NCBI RefSeq assembly: GCF_003428645.1
Contig: NZ_QVQH01000016.1
Location: 1 to 64,000, forward strand
Length of the DNA stretch: 64,000 nt
Direction of reading: 5' to 3'
From: Geodermatophilus marinus
GTDB taxonomy: Bacteria > Actinomycetota > Actinomycetes > Mycobacteriales > Geodermatophilaceae
Part shown: positions 28,115 through 36,804 of the stretch, in pieces
Numbering within the stretch: position 1 is the stretch's first letter
Layout: the number at the start of each line of letters is the position of its first letter
Translations under genes and position numbers: made by a program
Notes under the pieces: generated by a model
What the model was told of the DNA's origin: nothing
What the model saw: only the letters and a program-made list of their open reading frames with translations
Databases searched by the model: none

Positions 28115-28492
28115 CGCGACCTCCTCGGCACTTCCCGGCAGCTCACCGCGAGCCTGCCGCCCCGACGCTCCCGCGGGAACCCGGGAACACCCTGATCCGC
28201 TGCCGGGAGCCGGCGGGGGCCCCCGGCCCGAGGTCTTGAGGGTTCCTTGCGGGAACGCGGCGGGGCTCCTGCGGACCGTCCGGCACCGTTCTCCTCGTCG
28301 CCGCGGGGGAACGGCGACGAACGGGAAGCGCCGGCGTCTCCGCAGCACGGGGGGACGGAGCCGCCGGCAGTCCGGGCCGGGACGCCGTGGGGGACGGCGC
28401 ACCGGCCGGGGGACGCACGGGGCCGGTCGCGAGGGGGATCGCGGCCGGCCCCGCCGCGCGTCCGCGGGCGGGACGGGCGCCGGGGGTGCCGC
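28115..28492. other. Gap with no supported gene
   Basis: This 378-base stretch between two minus-strand genes has open frames only as GC-rich artefacts on both strands. It must contain the promoter of the gene starting at 28114. I see no hairpin, repeat or recognisable protein fragment. Confidence 0.5.
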
Positions 28493-29311
28493 TCACGCCG
28501 ACCAGGCCCCCCGGGCGGCGGCCGCGGCGGCGTAGTCGCCGAAGGCCACCGGCGGGCGGCCGGTGATCTCCGCCACCACCCCGTTCGGGACGTCGTCCCC
28601 GCGCCGGCGCAGCGCGGCGAAGGCGGGCAGCGCCTGCTGCGCGGCCTCCACCGGGAGCCCGGCGGCGCGCTGCGCGTCCAGGAAGCCCTCGTCGCTGCCG
28701 TCGAACTGCACGCGCAGGCCGCTGACCCGCGCGACGGTCGCCACCGCCTCGTCGAAGGTCAGCGCCTCGGGGCCGTGCAGCTCGTGCACCCGCCCGGCGT
28801 GGTCGTCGGTGGTGAGGGCGGCGGCCGCGACCGCGGCGACGTCACCGGCGTCGACGAACGCCTGCCGCAGCCCGCCGACCGGCACGGCCACCACCCCGGC
28901 GAGCACCCCGGCCCGGAGGAAGCCCTCGTCGAAGTCCTGGTCGAACCAGTTCGGGCGCAGGATCGTCCAGCCGGCCCCGCTCCCGCGCACCGCGCGCTCG
29001 GCGCCGAGCAGCCGCTGGTCGCCCATCTCCTCGACCGCGGCGCTGGAGAGCAGCACGACGCGCCGCACACCGGCCCGCACCGCCAGGTCGACGAACGCGG
29101 GATCGACCGGCACCCCGTCGGGTGCCATGAGGTACAGGCCGGTGGCACCCTCGACGGCCGCCGGCCAGGTCGCGGGGTCGTGCCAGTCGAACGGCACCGC
29201 CCCGGACCGGGAGGCCGGCCGCACCCGGTGCCCCGCGCGGGCCAGCTCGGCGGCGACGCGCCGCCCGGTCGTGCCGGTGGCGCCCAGCACCAGCGTCGTC
29301 GGCTCGGACAT
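28493..29311 (-). CDS. NmrA-like NAD(P)-binding protein
   Basis: The 272-residue protein has an N-terminal Rossmann motif VLGATGTTGRRVAAEL, then SRSGAVPFDW, GLYLMAPDG and VLLSSAAVEEMG, followed by a WTILRPNWFDQDF segment. This is the atypical SDR group that includes NmrA-like regulators and azoreductase-like proteins. It lacks the usual Tyr-Lys catalytic pair, so it may sense the redox cofactor or act as a quinone reductase. ATG 29311 follows a GGAGG. Confidence 0.83.
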   Translation of the reverse strand: MSEPTTLVLGATGTTGRRVAAELARAGHRVRPASRSGAVPFDWHDPATWPAAVEGATGLYLMAPDGVPVDPAFVDLAVRAGVRRVVLLSSAAVEEMGDQRLLGAERAVRGSGAGWTILRPNWFDQDFDEGFLRAGVLAGVVAVPVGGLRQAFVDAGDVAAVAAAALTTDDHAGRVHELHGPEALTFDEAVATVARVSGLRVQFDGSDEGFLDAQRAAGLPVEAAQQALPAFAALRRRGDDVPNGVVAEITGRPPVAFGDYAAAAAARGAWSA

Positions 29312-29458
29312 CGTCGGAGGACCTCCCGCCCGTGGCTGCAGCTGACCCGGACAGGTCTAGCGCGCGGGGGTGACACGTACCGGTCGGGGCCGGGCGACGG
29401 TCCGGACACGGAAGCGGCGACGTCCCGTGGACGTCGCCGCTGGTGCGGAGGAGGAGGG

Positions 29459-29531
<73 letters not shown>

Positions 29532-29692
29532 GTGCCGCCCGGGGGGCCGGGCAACGGGGGAGAACGATACCAGCGCCCCCGACCCCCGTGCCGCCCGACC
29601 CCGGCCCGGCGCCACCGGCTCCGCCGTCCCGGCGTGGACACTGGGAGGCCGTGCCCGGCGCCCGCCGGGCGCGTGACACGGGAGGGGACGTC

Positions 29693-30886
29693 ATGCGACG
29701 CACGGCCGTGCTGGTCACGACAGGGGCACTGCTCCTGCTGACCGGCTGCCAGGGGAACGGCAGCGGGGGTGCGGTGGCCGCCGGGACGACCACCTCGACC
29801 CCGCCGGCCCCCTCCGCGGCGGTCGAGCTGACCCCGGCCGACGGCGCCACCGACGTGGCCCCGGCCGACCCGGTGGAGATCTCCGTCACCGACGGCGAGC
29901 TCACCGAGGTCACGGTCGTCGACGACGCGGGCGCCGAGGTGCCCGGTTCGGTCGCCGACGCCCCGGACGGCGCCGGCGCCGAGCTGTGGACGCCGGAGGA
30001 CGACCTCGACTACGGCACCACCTACACGGTCACCGCGACCGCCGAGGGGGCGGACGACGCGACCGCGGAGGCGGTGGCCACCTTCACCACCGTCACCCCC
30101 GACGTCCTCACCACCCCGGGCATCGGGCCCCTCGACGGCACCACCGTGGGGGTCGGCATGCCGATCCGGGTCTACTTCGACGAGCCGGTCACCGACCGGG
30201 CGGCGGCCGAGAGCCACCTGCTGGTCACCAGCTCGCGGCCCACCGACGGCCGGTGGAGCTGGTTCTCCGACACCGAGGTGCACTTCCGGCCCTCGACCTA
30301 CTGGCCGGCCGACACCGACGTGACCCTGGAGGCCGACCTGCACGGCGTCGACCTCGGCGGCGGCGTCTGGGGGGAGAAGGACCGCACGGTCGCCTTCCAC
30401 GTCGGCGACCGGCACGTCTCGATCGCCGACGCCGCGACCCACACCCTCGAGGTGTACGACGGCGACCGGCTGGTGCAGACCTGGCCGATGAGCGCCGGCA
30501 GCCCCGAGAACCCCAGCCACGACGGCCCCCACGTGGTGACCGAGCTCAACCGCAACCGGGTCATGGACTCGAGCACCTACGGGGTCCCCGTGGACAGCCC
30601 CGACGGCTACCGGACGCCGGTGGAGTACGCCGTCCGCCTGTCGAACAACGGGGAGTTCGTGCACGCCGCCCCGTGGTCGGTCGCGCAGCAGGGCCACGAG
30701 AACGTGTCGCACGGCTGCATCAACCTCTCCACCGAGCGGGCGGCCTGGTTCTTCGAGTTCTCCCGGCCGGGGGACGTCGTGGAGATCCGCAACTCGACCG
30801 GCCCGGACCTGTCCCGCGCCGACGGCGACATCTCCGACTGGACGATCCCCTGGGACGAGTGGGTCGCCGGCAGCGCGCTGGGCTGA
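29693..30886 (+). CDS. Lipoprotein L,D-transpeptidase with Ig-like domains
   Basis: The 397-residue protein has a lipoprotein signal (LLLLTGC, lipobox Cys near residue 19). Two Ig-like beta domains follow (one with PADGATDV, the next with TPGIGPLDGTTVGVGMPIRV). A YkuD catalytic domain ends in ENVSHGCINLS with the catalytic Cys near residue 340. This is the actinobacterial Ldt layout; it forms 3-3 cross-links in peptidoglycan outside the membrane. ATG 29693 has GGAGGGGACGTC upstream. The C-terminal WTIPWDEW segment packs on the active site in relatives. Confidence 0.92.
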   Translation: MRRTAVLVTTGALLLLTGCQGNGSGGAVAAGTTTSTPPAPSAAVELTPADGATDVAPADPVEISVTDGELTEVTVVDDAGAEVPGSVADAPDGAGAELWTPEDDLDYGTTYTVTATAEGADDATAEAVATFTTVTPDVLTTPGIGPLDGTTVGVGMPIRVYFDEPVTDRAAAESHLLVTSSRPTDGRWSWFSDTEVHFRPSTYWPADTDVTLEADLHGVDLGGGVWGEKDRTVAFHVGDRHVSIADAATHTLEVYDGDRLVQTWPMSAGSPENPSHDGPHVVTELNRNRVMDSSTYGVPVDSPDGYRTPVEYAVRLSNNGEFVHAAPWSVAQQGHENVSHGCINLSTERAAWFFEFSRPGDVVEIRNSTGPDLSRADGDISDWTIPWDEWVAGSALG

Positions 30887-30962
30887 GCGCGCCACCCACC
30901 AGGCGTTTCACCGCCCGCCCGCCGGGGAACTGAGCGATCCGCCCGTCCCCGAGCGCGAGGAG

Positions 30963-31463
30963 ATGACCGTGGACACGTGGGTGATCGTGCTGATCGTCGT
31001 CGCGGCGGTGGTGCTGCTCGCCGTCCTGGCGCTCGCCATGGCCAAGCGCAGCCGCATCAACGGCGCGCGCAAGCGGGAGCAGGCCCGCGAGCACCTGCGG
31101 GAGGCGGAGCAGCGCCACGCCCAGGCGGAGCGGGACCGCGCGGCCGCCGAGGAGCAGGCCGCCCGGGCCCGCCGGGAGCGCCTGGAGGTCGAGGAGCGGA
31201 CCCGCCTGGCCGAGGAGGAGGCCGCGCAGCGGGCGGCCGCCGCGCAGGAGCACGCCTCGGCCGCCGAGCAGCTCCGGGCCAAGGCGGACAAGCTGGCTCC
31301 CGGCCTGGCCGACCGGGACCGGCGGCACGTCGTCGAGGGCGGCACCGCGGTCGAGGGTGGCACCGCTGCCCAGGGCGACACCGTCGTCCAGGGGCGCGCG
31401 GGGGAGGGGCACCCGACGCCGGCCGGGGACGAGCACCCCACCGGCGGCGCCACCCGCCGCTGA
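30963..31463 (+). CDS. Single-pass membrane protein with coiled coil
   Basis: The 166-residue protein has one N-terminal transmembrane helix (VIVLIVVAAVVLLAVLALAMA). A long Ala/Glu/Arg coiled coil follows (residues about 35-110). The hydrophilic tail holds short repeats built on VEGGTA/AAQGDT. It is probably anchored with the coiled coil in the cytoplasm. I know no function for it. ATG 30963 follows GCGAGGAG. Confidence 0.7.
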   Translation: MTVDTWVIVLIVVAAVVLLAVLALAMAKRSRINGARKREQAREHLREAEQRHAQAERDRAAAEEQAARARRERLEVEERTRLAEEEAAQRAAAAQEHASAAEQLRAKADKLAPGLADRDRRHVVEGGTAVEGGTAAQGDTVVQGRAGEGHPTPAGDEHPTGGATRR

Positions 31464-31573
31464 GGCGGCGCGGCCCGGTGGCCGCCCGCTGCTGACCGGC
31501 CGATGAGTTCCGGCGCTCCCGCGGGTCCTACCCCGCGGGGGCGCCGTCCGGGCGCCCCGGACCGGAGGGCGCC

Positions 31574-32656
31574 ATGACCGACCTGCTCGCCATCGGCACG
31601 CGCAAGGGCCTCTTCCTCGCCCGCAGCGACGACGACCGCCGCACCTGGACACTCGACGGCCCCCACCTCCTCGCCCAGGAGGTCGCGGCCGTCGCCGTCG
31701 ACACCCGGCGGGCGCGGCCGCGCCTGCTGGCCGGCATCCAGTACGGCCACTGGGGCCCCACCGTGATGCGCTCCGACGACCTCGGCGGCACGTGGGAGGA
31801 GACGGAGTCCGGCGCGATCCGATTCCCCGAGGGCACCGGCGCCGCGCTGGCCCGGGTCTGGCAGCTGCGACCCGACACCGCCGAGCGGCCCGACGTGGTC
31901 TGGGCCGGCTGCGAGCCGCACTCGCTGTGGCGCAGCTCGGACGGCGGCGCGAACTTCGAGCTCGTGCGCGGCCTGTGGGACCACCCGCACCGGCCCACGT
32001 GGGAGCCCGGCGCCGGCGGCGGTGCGGTGCACACGGTGCTGCCCGACCCGGCGTCGGACCGGGTGACGGTCGCGATGAGCACCGGCGGCGTGTACGTCAG
32101 CGAGGACGGCGCGGAGAAGTGGCAGCCGCGCAACCAGGGGATCAGCGCGGTCTTCCTGCCCGAGCCGCCGCCCGAGTACGGCCAGTGCGTGCACAAGGTG
32201 GCCGTCGACGCCGCGGGCCCGGACCGGATGTACGCGCAGAACCACTTCGGCGTGTTCCGCACCGACGACGGCGGCGCGAGCTGGACCTCGATCGCCGAGG
32301 GCCTGCCGGCCGACTTCGGCTTCCCGGTCGTGGCCTCGCCCTCCACCCCGGGCACCGCCTGGGTGGTGCCGCTGGTCGCCGACGTGCAGCGGGTGCCCCC
32401 CGGCGGCCGGCTGCGGGTGCACCGCACCCGGGACGCCGGCGCGACGTGGGCCGAGGTCGGCGCCGGGCTGCCCGACGCCTCGTGGACGGCGGTGGTGCGG
32501 GACGCGGCCTGCGCCGACGAGGGCGACCCCACCGGCCTCTACGTCGGCACCCGGGACGGCTGCGTCTACGCCAGCCGCGACGAGGGCGACACGTTCACCA
32601 CCGTCGCCGCCCACCTGCCGGACGTGCTCGTGCTCCGCGCGGCGCGGCTGCCGTGA
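31574..32656 (+). CDS. BNR/sialidase-like beta-propeller protein
   Basis: The 360-residue soluble protein has repeated Asp-box-like turns (SDDLGGTWEE, SDGGANFE, TDDGGASWTS, RDAGATWAE, RDEGDTFTT), so it should fold as a beta-propeller of the BNR/VPS10 type. It has no signal peptide and no clear catalytic residues. Such genes are often labelled exo-alpha-sialidase, but activity is unproven. The stop overlaps the next start (GTGA), coupling it to a MoaD/ThiS-like protein. Confidence 0.8.
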   Translation: MTDLLAIGTRKGLFLARSDDDRRTWTLDGPHLLAQEVAAVAVDTRRARPRLLAGIQYGHWGPTVMRSDDLGGTWEETESGAIRFPEGTGAALARVWQLRPDTAERPDVVWAGCEPHSLWRSSDGGANFELVRGLWDHPHRPTWEPGAGGGAVHTVLPDPASDRVTVAMSTGGVYVSEDGAEKWQPRNQGISAVFLPEPPPEYGQCVHKVAVDAAGPDRMYAQNHFGVFRTDDGGASWTSIAEGLPADFGFPVVASPSTPGTAWVVPLVADVQRVPPGGRLRVHRTRDAGATWAEVGAGLPDASWTAVVRDAACADEGDPTGLYVGTRDGCVYASRDEGDTFTTVAAHLPDVLVLRAARLP

Positions 32657-32937
32657 CCGCGGTGGAGGTCCTGCTGCCGGGGTCCCTCGCCGACCTGGCC
32701 GGCGGCGAGCGGCACCTGAGGGTCGACGCCGGGGGCGGGACCCTGCGCGACGTGCTGGACGGGCTCGACGCCGCCCACCCGGTGCTCGGCCGGCGGATCC
32801 GCGACGAGGCCGGGGCGATCCGCCGGTTCGTCAACGTCTACGTCGACGGCGACGACGTGCGCTTCGCCGGGGGCCTCGGGACCGCGGTGCCCGAGGGCGC
32901 GACGGTGCAGGTGCTGCCCTCGGTCGCCGGCGGCTGA
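32653..32937 (+). CDS. MoaD/ThiS-family sulfur-carrier-like protein
   Basis: The 94-residue protein has a ubiquitin-like fold pattern: VEVLLPGSLADLAGG, a GTLRDVLDGLDAAHP helix, FVNVYVDGDDVRF and the C-terminal VLPSVAGG. The terminal Gly-Gly is the residue pair adenylated and thiocarboxylated in MoaD/ThiS proteins. GTG 32653 overlaps the propeller gene by four bases. This pairing with a BNR protein recurs in actinobacteria, but its job is unknown to me. No MoeB-like enzyme is adjacent. Confidence 0.82.
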   Translation: MTAVEVLLPGSLADLAGGERHLRVDAGGGTLRDVLDGLDAAHPVLGRRIRDEAGAIRRFVNVYVDGDDVRFAGGLGTAVPEGATVQVLPSVAGG

Positions 32938-33017
32938 CGAGCGGCCGGGCCCGGCAGGACGGGGGACCTGCCGGGTCCGGCGGGGTGCGGGAGGCCGGTC
33001 CCGCGGACGGGGGGTGG

Positions 33018-33263
33018 TCAGAGGGTGGCGAGCGTGGCGCACTCGGCGCACAGCTGCCCGGGCTCGTAGCCCTCCGGCGGCCACACGGTCTCCTCGTCGA
33101 GCGCCACGTAGGCGCCGCACAGCGCCTTGCGGCTGCGGCCGTTGACCCGGCCGATGGTGGCGTGCGCCGGGCCGATCTGCCGCGCGACCAGGCCCTCCGC
33201 GCTGCCCACCGAGCCGACCATGACGACCGCGTGCGCGGTCCCGTAGGAGTAGGCGAGCGTCAT
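33018..33263 (-). CDS. Small Cys-containing hypothetical protein
   Basis: The 81-residue protein has a middle KALCGAYVALDEE and a terminal LCAECATLATL, leaving C, C and C-x-x-C type ligands that could hold a metal. I do not recognise a named family. ATG 33263 (MTLAYSY) is plausible but has no strong ribosome binding site. It stands between the MoaD-like gene and another small minus-strand gene. Confidence 0.55.
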   Translation of the reverse strand: MTLAYSYGTAHAVVMVGSVGSAEGLVARQIGPAHATIGRVNGRSRKALCGAYVALDEETVWPPEGYEPGQLCAECATLATL

Positions 33264-33372
33264 GGGGCCAGGGTCGCCAGCGGCACCGGTGCGGGACCAG
33301 CACCGGCGGCGGGCGTGTCCGGCACAGCGGTCCCACCGTGCACACCGACCCCGTGCACCCCGACCCGGGTGT

Positions 33373-33576
33373 TCACCACCGCCGGACCGGCGGGCCGCCG
33401 TCGGTCCCGTCCAGGACCTCCTGGATGCGCCGCGCCGGCGCCACGTCGCGGTCGGTGCCGCAGTCGCAGGAGCGGGTGCGCAGCACGAGGGCGAGGCCGT
33501 CGGGCAGTTCCTCGGCGATGGCGCGGTGGTGCAGGTCCTGCTCGGCCCGGCGGATGCGCGCCAGCAGCAGACGCAT
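33373..33576 (-). CDS. Small hypothetical protein
   Basis: The 67-residue product is helical and charged (LLLARIRRAEQDLHHRAIAEEL). A short CDCGTD segment could bind metal. The frame extends upstream as a shadow of the next gene; GTG 33594 is an alternative start. I do not recognise it. Confidence rests only on composition and the clean stop. Confidence 0.4.
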   Translation of the reverse strand: MRLLLARIRRAEQDLHHRAIAEELPDGLALVLRTRSCDCGTDRDVAPARRIQEVLDGTDGGPPVRRW

Positions 33577-33737
33577 CCGGCCGGGGTCGAGCACGGCGGT
33601 CCGCCGCAGTCCCGACTGTCCCCGCCCCAGCCGGGCAGACCTGGGACGGCGGCACCCGCGCGGGACGTCGTCCGGGCGCCGGTCGCGCGACCTCGGCTCG
33701 GCGCTCCCCGCGTACCGCGGCCCCGGCGCGCCCGGGG

Positions 33738-34823
33738 TCAGCCGGCGGCCGGCCGGGCGGGCAGCTTGACGACGTCCGCGGTCACCGAGTCGCCGACGAG
33801 CCGGGAGGGGGCCGGGCTGTCGTAGACGACCAGCAGCCGGTGCTCGTCGGCGTCGACCAGACCGATGCCCTCGGCGTGGTCGTCGCCGTCGCCGAAGGGG
33901 ATCTCCACCTCGCGGGTCAGCGCCTCCCCGCGCACCACCTGGGGCGTCTCGGCCGCGCACGCCCCGTGCCAGCGGTAGACCCGCACCGGGCCGTCGAGGT
34001 CCATGGTCGGGCCGGCGAGGACGAGCAGGTCCTCGCCGTGCGGGCACAGGTCGCGCACGCCGAGGCCGTCCATCCGCAGCACGTGCTTGCGGTAGCGGCG
34101 GCCCCGGCAGAAGCGGGTCAGCCGCAGCCGCGCGGGGTCGTCGGGGTCGACCTCCGGCCGCAGCTCCAGGACGACGGCCCAGCCGCGCAGCACGGGCCCG
34201 CGCAGGCCGAGGTAGACCCGGTCGCCGCGCACCGCGATGCCCTCGACGTCGAGGCCGTTGTCCTTGCCGGGGAGCGGCAGGAACGGGGCCAGGTGCTCGT
34301 CGTCGGCCAGCAGCTCGCGGAGGTCGCGGCCGCGGGTGCCGAAGACGGCGGCCCGGTGGGTCCGGCCGTCGACGGTCAGCTCGCGGACCGGGGTGGGCAG
34401 GCCGCCCACGTCGGCGACGGGGAGGCGGACGATCACCTGGCGGTTGGCCTGGCCGGTCACCCGCGCGAGCCGGCGCAGCGCCTTCTCGCCGTCGTGCTCG
34501 TCGCGGATCCGCCGGCGGCGCAGGCTGTGCGATCCCACCGCCCAGAGGAAGTGCCCCGAGCGGGCCAGACCCTCGACGTCGGCCTCCTCGTCGGCGTCGG
34601 CGCCGGGCAGGTCGACGAGGTCGGCCAGCCGGAAGGTCGTCTGCGCGGCGTACTCGGACGGGTGGTCCGGGTCGTCGGCCACCAGTCGCTCGACGGTGGC
34701 CGTCTCGTCCCCGGCGACCCACAGGACCGGCCCGTCGCTGCGGACGGCGGAGAGGTTGGTGTGGGTCGCGGACGTGCGGGAGGAGTGGGAGAAGGTCAGC
34801 CGGACGGAGCGCTCGACGGTCAT
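33738..34823 (-). CDS. DUF3616-domain protein
   Basis: The 361-residue soluble protein fits DUF3616: SATHTNLSAVRSDGPVLWVAGDE near the start, a DVEGLARSGHFLWAVGSHS block, LDVEGIAVRGDRVYLGLRGPV in the middle and a late DDHAEGIGLVD. The repeated D-x-E-G-[IL] turns suggest a beta-propeller. Its role is unknown. ATG 34823 (MTVERS) is chosen as the first good start. It stands 58 bases downstream of the PNPOx-like gene in the same direction. Confidence 0.78.
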   Translation of the reverse strand: MTVERSVRLTFSHSSRTSATHTNLSAVRSDGPVLWVAGDETATVERLVADDPDHPSEYAAQTTFRLADLVDLPGADADEEADVEGLARSGHFLWAVGSHSLRRRRIRDEHDGEKALRRLARVTGQANRQVIVRLPVADVGGLPTPVRELTVDGRTHRAAVFGTRGRDLRELLADDEHLAPFLPLPGKDNGLDVEGIAVRGDRVYLGLRGPVLRGWAVVLELRPEVDPDDPARLRLTRFCRGRRYRKHVLRMDGLGVRDLCPHGEDLLVLAGPTMDLDGPVRVYRWHGACAAETPQVVRGEALTREVEIPFGDGDDHAEGIGLVDADEHRLLVVYDSPAPSRLVGDSVTADVVKLPARPAAG

Positions 34824-34881
34824 GGCGGCGCACCCTGGCACGGGATCGGCCGGACGGGGAGTCCTCCGCGCGTGGCGGCGG

Positions 34882-35397
34882 TCACGCGGTCGTGAACCGC
34901 CAGCGGGTCTGGCTGTAGGGGGCCTTGCCGAACCCGAAGGCGGTCTCCGGGCGCACCCGGAACACCAGCGCCGGCCCGCCCTCCCCGGCGAAACCGCCGT
35001 CGACCACGTCGAAGTGCCACTCCGCGCCGTACTTCGCCTCCCAGGCGTCGGCCAGGACCTGGAGGGTCCCGCGGTCGGTGACCCGCCGGGCGGTCCCCTC
35101 GAGGACGACGTCGAGCCCCTCGTGCAGCGCACCGGTGCCGGTGGCCAGCGCCACCCGCGGGTCGGCCGCCAGGTTGCGGGCCTTGCGCTCCTCCGCGCCG
35201 GTGCAGAAGTGCAGCGCGCCGTCGTGCCACACGGTGATCAGCGGGGTCACGTGGGGACGGCCGTCGGGGCGGACGCTGACCAGGAACGTGGTGCCCGCGG
35301 CGGCGAGGGCGTCCCGGGCCTCCTCCCACGTGCGGGGCGCGGCGCCCGGGTCGCCGTAGCGCGCGTCGATCTCGGTGGTCGGTGCAGTCGTCGTCAT
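34882..35397 (-). CDS. Pyridoxamine 5'-phosphate oxidase-family protein
   Basis: The 171-residue protein has the split-barrel flavin/F420-binding pattern: TFLVSVRPDGRPHVTPL, TGAEERKARNLAADPRVAL and a C-terminal SQTRWRF. It lacks the extra C-terminal motif of true PdxH, so it is more likely a flavin- or F420-dependent reductase or general stress-type protein. ATG 35397 (MTTTAPT) follows a GAGAGGGG. It precedes the DUF3616 gene. Confidence 0.8.
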   Translation of the reverse strand: MTTTAPTTEIDARYGDPGAAPRTWEEARDALAAAGTTFLVSVRPDGRPHVTPLITVWHDGALHFCTGAEERKARNLAADPRVALATGTGALHEGLDVVLEGTARRVTDRGTLQVLADAWEAKYGAEWHFDVVDGGFAGEGGPALVFRVRPETAFGFGKAPYSQTRWRFTTA

Positions 35398-35484
35398 GGC
35401 GTTCCCCTCTCGTCCCCGGTACCGACCCCCCGGGCGCCGGGGGATCATCGGTGCCGGACGCGCCGGTACCGGGGTGAGGGCCGG

Positions 35485-35955
35485 TCAGCAGCAGGCCGCC
35501 GGGGGCCTGCCGGGGGCCGCCTGCGCACCGCTGCCGCAGCACGCCGTCGCCCCCGGGTCGGTGGGCGCGGACGGGCCGGTGCCGAAGGTGGGGCTGTCGG
35601 CCAGCACCGTGTAGACCTCCCAGCGCTCGCCGTCCGGGGCGGTCAGCCAGGCCTTGTCCTGGGTGGCGTAGCAGCAGGTGGTGCCCATCTCCTCGTCGGC
35701 GAGGAGCCCGGCGGCGGTCAGCCGGTCGATCTCGGCGCGCACGGTGCCCGGCGAGTCGACCTCGACGCCGAGGTGGTTGACGGTGCCCCCGGAGCCGGGG
35801 TTCTCCAGGAGCACGAGCTTGAGCGGCGGCTCGGCGACGGCGAAGTTGGCGTACCCGGGCCGCCGCTTGGCCGGCCCGGTGCCGAGGAGCGTGGAGTAGA
35901 ACGAGACGGCCTGCTCGAGGTCGTCGACGTTGAGGGCGAGCTGGACGCGGGACAC
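35485..35955 (-). CDS. cadI: ArsI/CadI-family metalloenzyme (VOC fold)
   Basis: The 156-residue protein has two glyoxalase/VOC half-barrels: an N-terminal VQLALNVDDLEQAVSFY, NHLGVEV with the metal-binding His, and GTTCCYAT with the vicinal Cys pair at 94-95 seen in ArsI carbon-arsenic lyases. The C-terminal tail is Cys-rich and ends in CC. ArsI cleaves methylarsenite; CadI relatives respond to cadmium. GTG 35955 is chosen because GGAGG lies 8 bases upstream; ATG 35979 would place the ArsR operator inside the coding region. It is divergent from arsR. Confidence 0.85.
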   Translation of the reverse strand: MSRVQLALNVDDLEQAVSFYSTLLGTGPAKRRPGYANFAVAEPPLKLVLLENPGSGGTVNHLGVEVDSPGTVRAEIDRLTAAGLLADEEMGTTCCYATQDKAWLTAPDGERWEVYTVLADSPTFGTGPSAPTDPGATACCGSGAQAAPGRPPAACC

Positions 35956-35974
35956 GGGAACCTCCGATTGGTGA

Positions 35975-35984
35975 GACATATGTC
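35975..35984. promoter_or_regulatory. ArsR-type operator, copy 1
   Basis: GACATATGTC is a perfect palindrome in the gap between cadI and arsR, just upstream of the cadI ribosome binding site. An identical copy lies at 36016-36025. Confidence 0.7.
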
Positions 35985-36015
35985 GAACTAGCGGCACCAC
36001 CGTGCTCGCTCTCTC

Positions 36016-36025
36016 GACATATGTC
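36016..36025. promoter_or_regulatory. ArsR-type operator, copy 2
   Basis: GACATATGTC repeats the palindrome at 35975-35984, 41 bp away (about four helical turns). It lies 23 bases before the arsR start, a position suited to autorepression. Confidence 0.7.
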
Positions 36026-36048
36026 AAGAAGGTGGCAGACTGGGTGCC

Positions 36049-36399
36049 ATGCCGAAGGCCCTGCCCGTCGTCGACACCTCCGCGCCCGTGTGCTGTGCGC
36101 CGGTCGCGGCCGCGCCGATGGGGGAGGACGACGCGGTGGGGGTCGCGCTGCGGCTCAAGGCACTGGCCGACCCCACCCGGCTGCGCCTGCTCTCCCTGCT
36201 GATGGCCCGCGGCGAGGTCTGCACCTGCGACCTGGCGCCGGCCGTGGGCCTCACCGAGGCGACGGTGAGCCACCACCTCGGGCAGTTGCGGAAGGCCGGG
36301 CTCGTCTCGGGGGAGCGCCGCGGGATGAACGTGTACCACCGGGCGCGCCGGGAGGCGCTCGGTGCGCTCGTGCGGGTCCTCGACCCCGACTGCTGCTGA
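36049..36399 (+). CDS. arsR: ArsR-family metalloid-responsive repressor
   Basis: The 116-residue protein has a winged helix (ALADPTRLRLLSLLM, then TEATVSHHLGQLRKAGLV). The EVCTCDL segment gives the Cys-x-Cys part of the classical arsenite site. Two further Cys pairs lie at the N-terminus (VCCAP) and the extreme C-terminus (DCC), as in some atypical ArsR proteins. ATG 36049 starts 24 bases after a palindromic operator. It should repress cadI and itself until arsenite or a similar metal binds. Confidence 0.88.
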   Translation: MPKALPVVDTSAPVCCAPVAAAPMGEDDAVGVALRLKALADPTRLRLLSLLMARGEVCTCDLAPAVGLTEATVSHHLGQLRKAGLVSGERRGMNVYHRARREALGALVRVLDPDCC

Positions 36400-36485
36400 C
36401 GCGGCACTCCTGGCGCGGCGCCCCCGGGGCGACCGGCGGCGTTCACCGGCTGTTCGCTTGACCGGCGGGTGCGGCCGTCGTTGCA

Positions 36486-36499
36486 TCAGCGCGTGCTGA
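36486..36499. promoter_or_regulatory. Candidate operator of the second ArsR gene
   Basis: TCAGC-GCGT-GCTGA is an inverted repeat just upstream of the chosen arsR2 start. Its location between the two regulator genes suits autoregulation of the second unit. Confidence 0.45.
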
Positions 36500-36507
36500 C
36501 ATCACCG

Positions 36508-36804
36508 GTGACTGACGAGTTGCTCCGGGCGCTCGCCGACCCCACGCGCGCGCGGATCGTCGAGCTGCTGGCCGCCGAGCAGCTGTGCGTCTGCCACCTG
36601 GTGGAGCTCACCGGGGCGACCAGCAGCAACCTGAGCAACCACCTGCGCGTCCTGCGCGGCGTGGGTGCGGTGGAGGCCGAGCCCGCCGGCCGGTTCACCT
36701 ACTACCGGCTGCGCCCGGAGGTGCTGGAGGTCGTCTCCGCCCACTACGCCGGGCTGGCGTCGCGGGCCCGCCTGGCGCTGGTGGTGAAGCGGCCGTGCGA
36801 CTGA
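36508..36804 (+). CDS. arsR: Second ArsR-family regulator
   Basis: The 98-residue protein has the winged helix ALADPTRARIVELLAAEQLCVCHLVELTG followed by SSNLSNHLRVLRGVGAV, then RFTYYRLRPE. The CVCHL segment is the arsenite-site region with His in place of the usual Asp. GTG 36508 is chosen because it leaves the palindrome at 36486-36499 upstream; GTG 36469 is open but would include it. Its 3' end overlaps the aquaporin start by 10 bases, so it heads the aquaporin-arsC unit. Confidence 0.85.
   Translation: MTDELLRALADPTRARIVELLAAEQLCVCHLVELTGATSSNLSNHLRVLRGVGAVEAEPAGRFTYYRLRPEVLEVVSAHYAGLASRARLALVVKRPCD

Noticed and set aside
31320-31400. DNA-level repeat in the coiled-coil membrane protein gene
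   Set aside because: The VEGGTA/AAQGDT units are a short protein repeat in the tail and show no sign of an independent DNA element.
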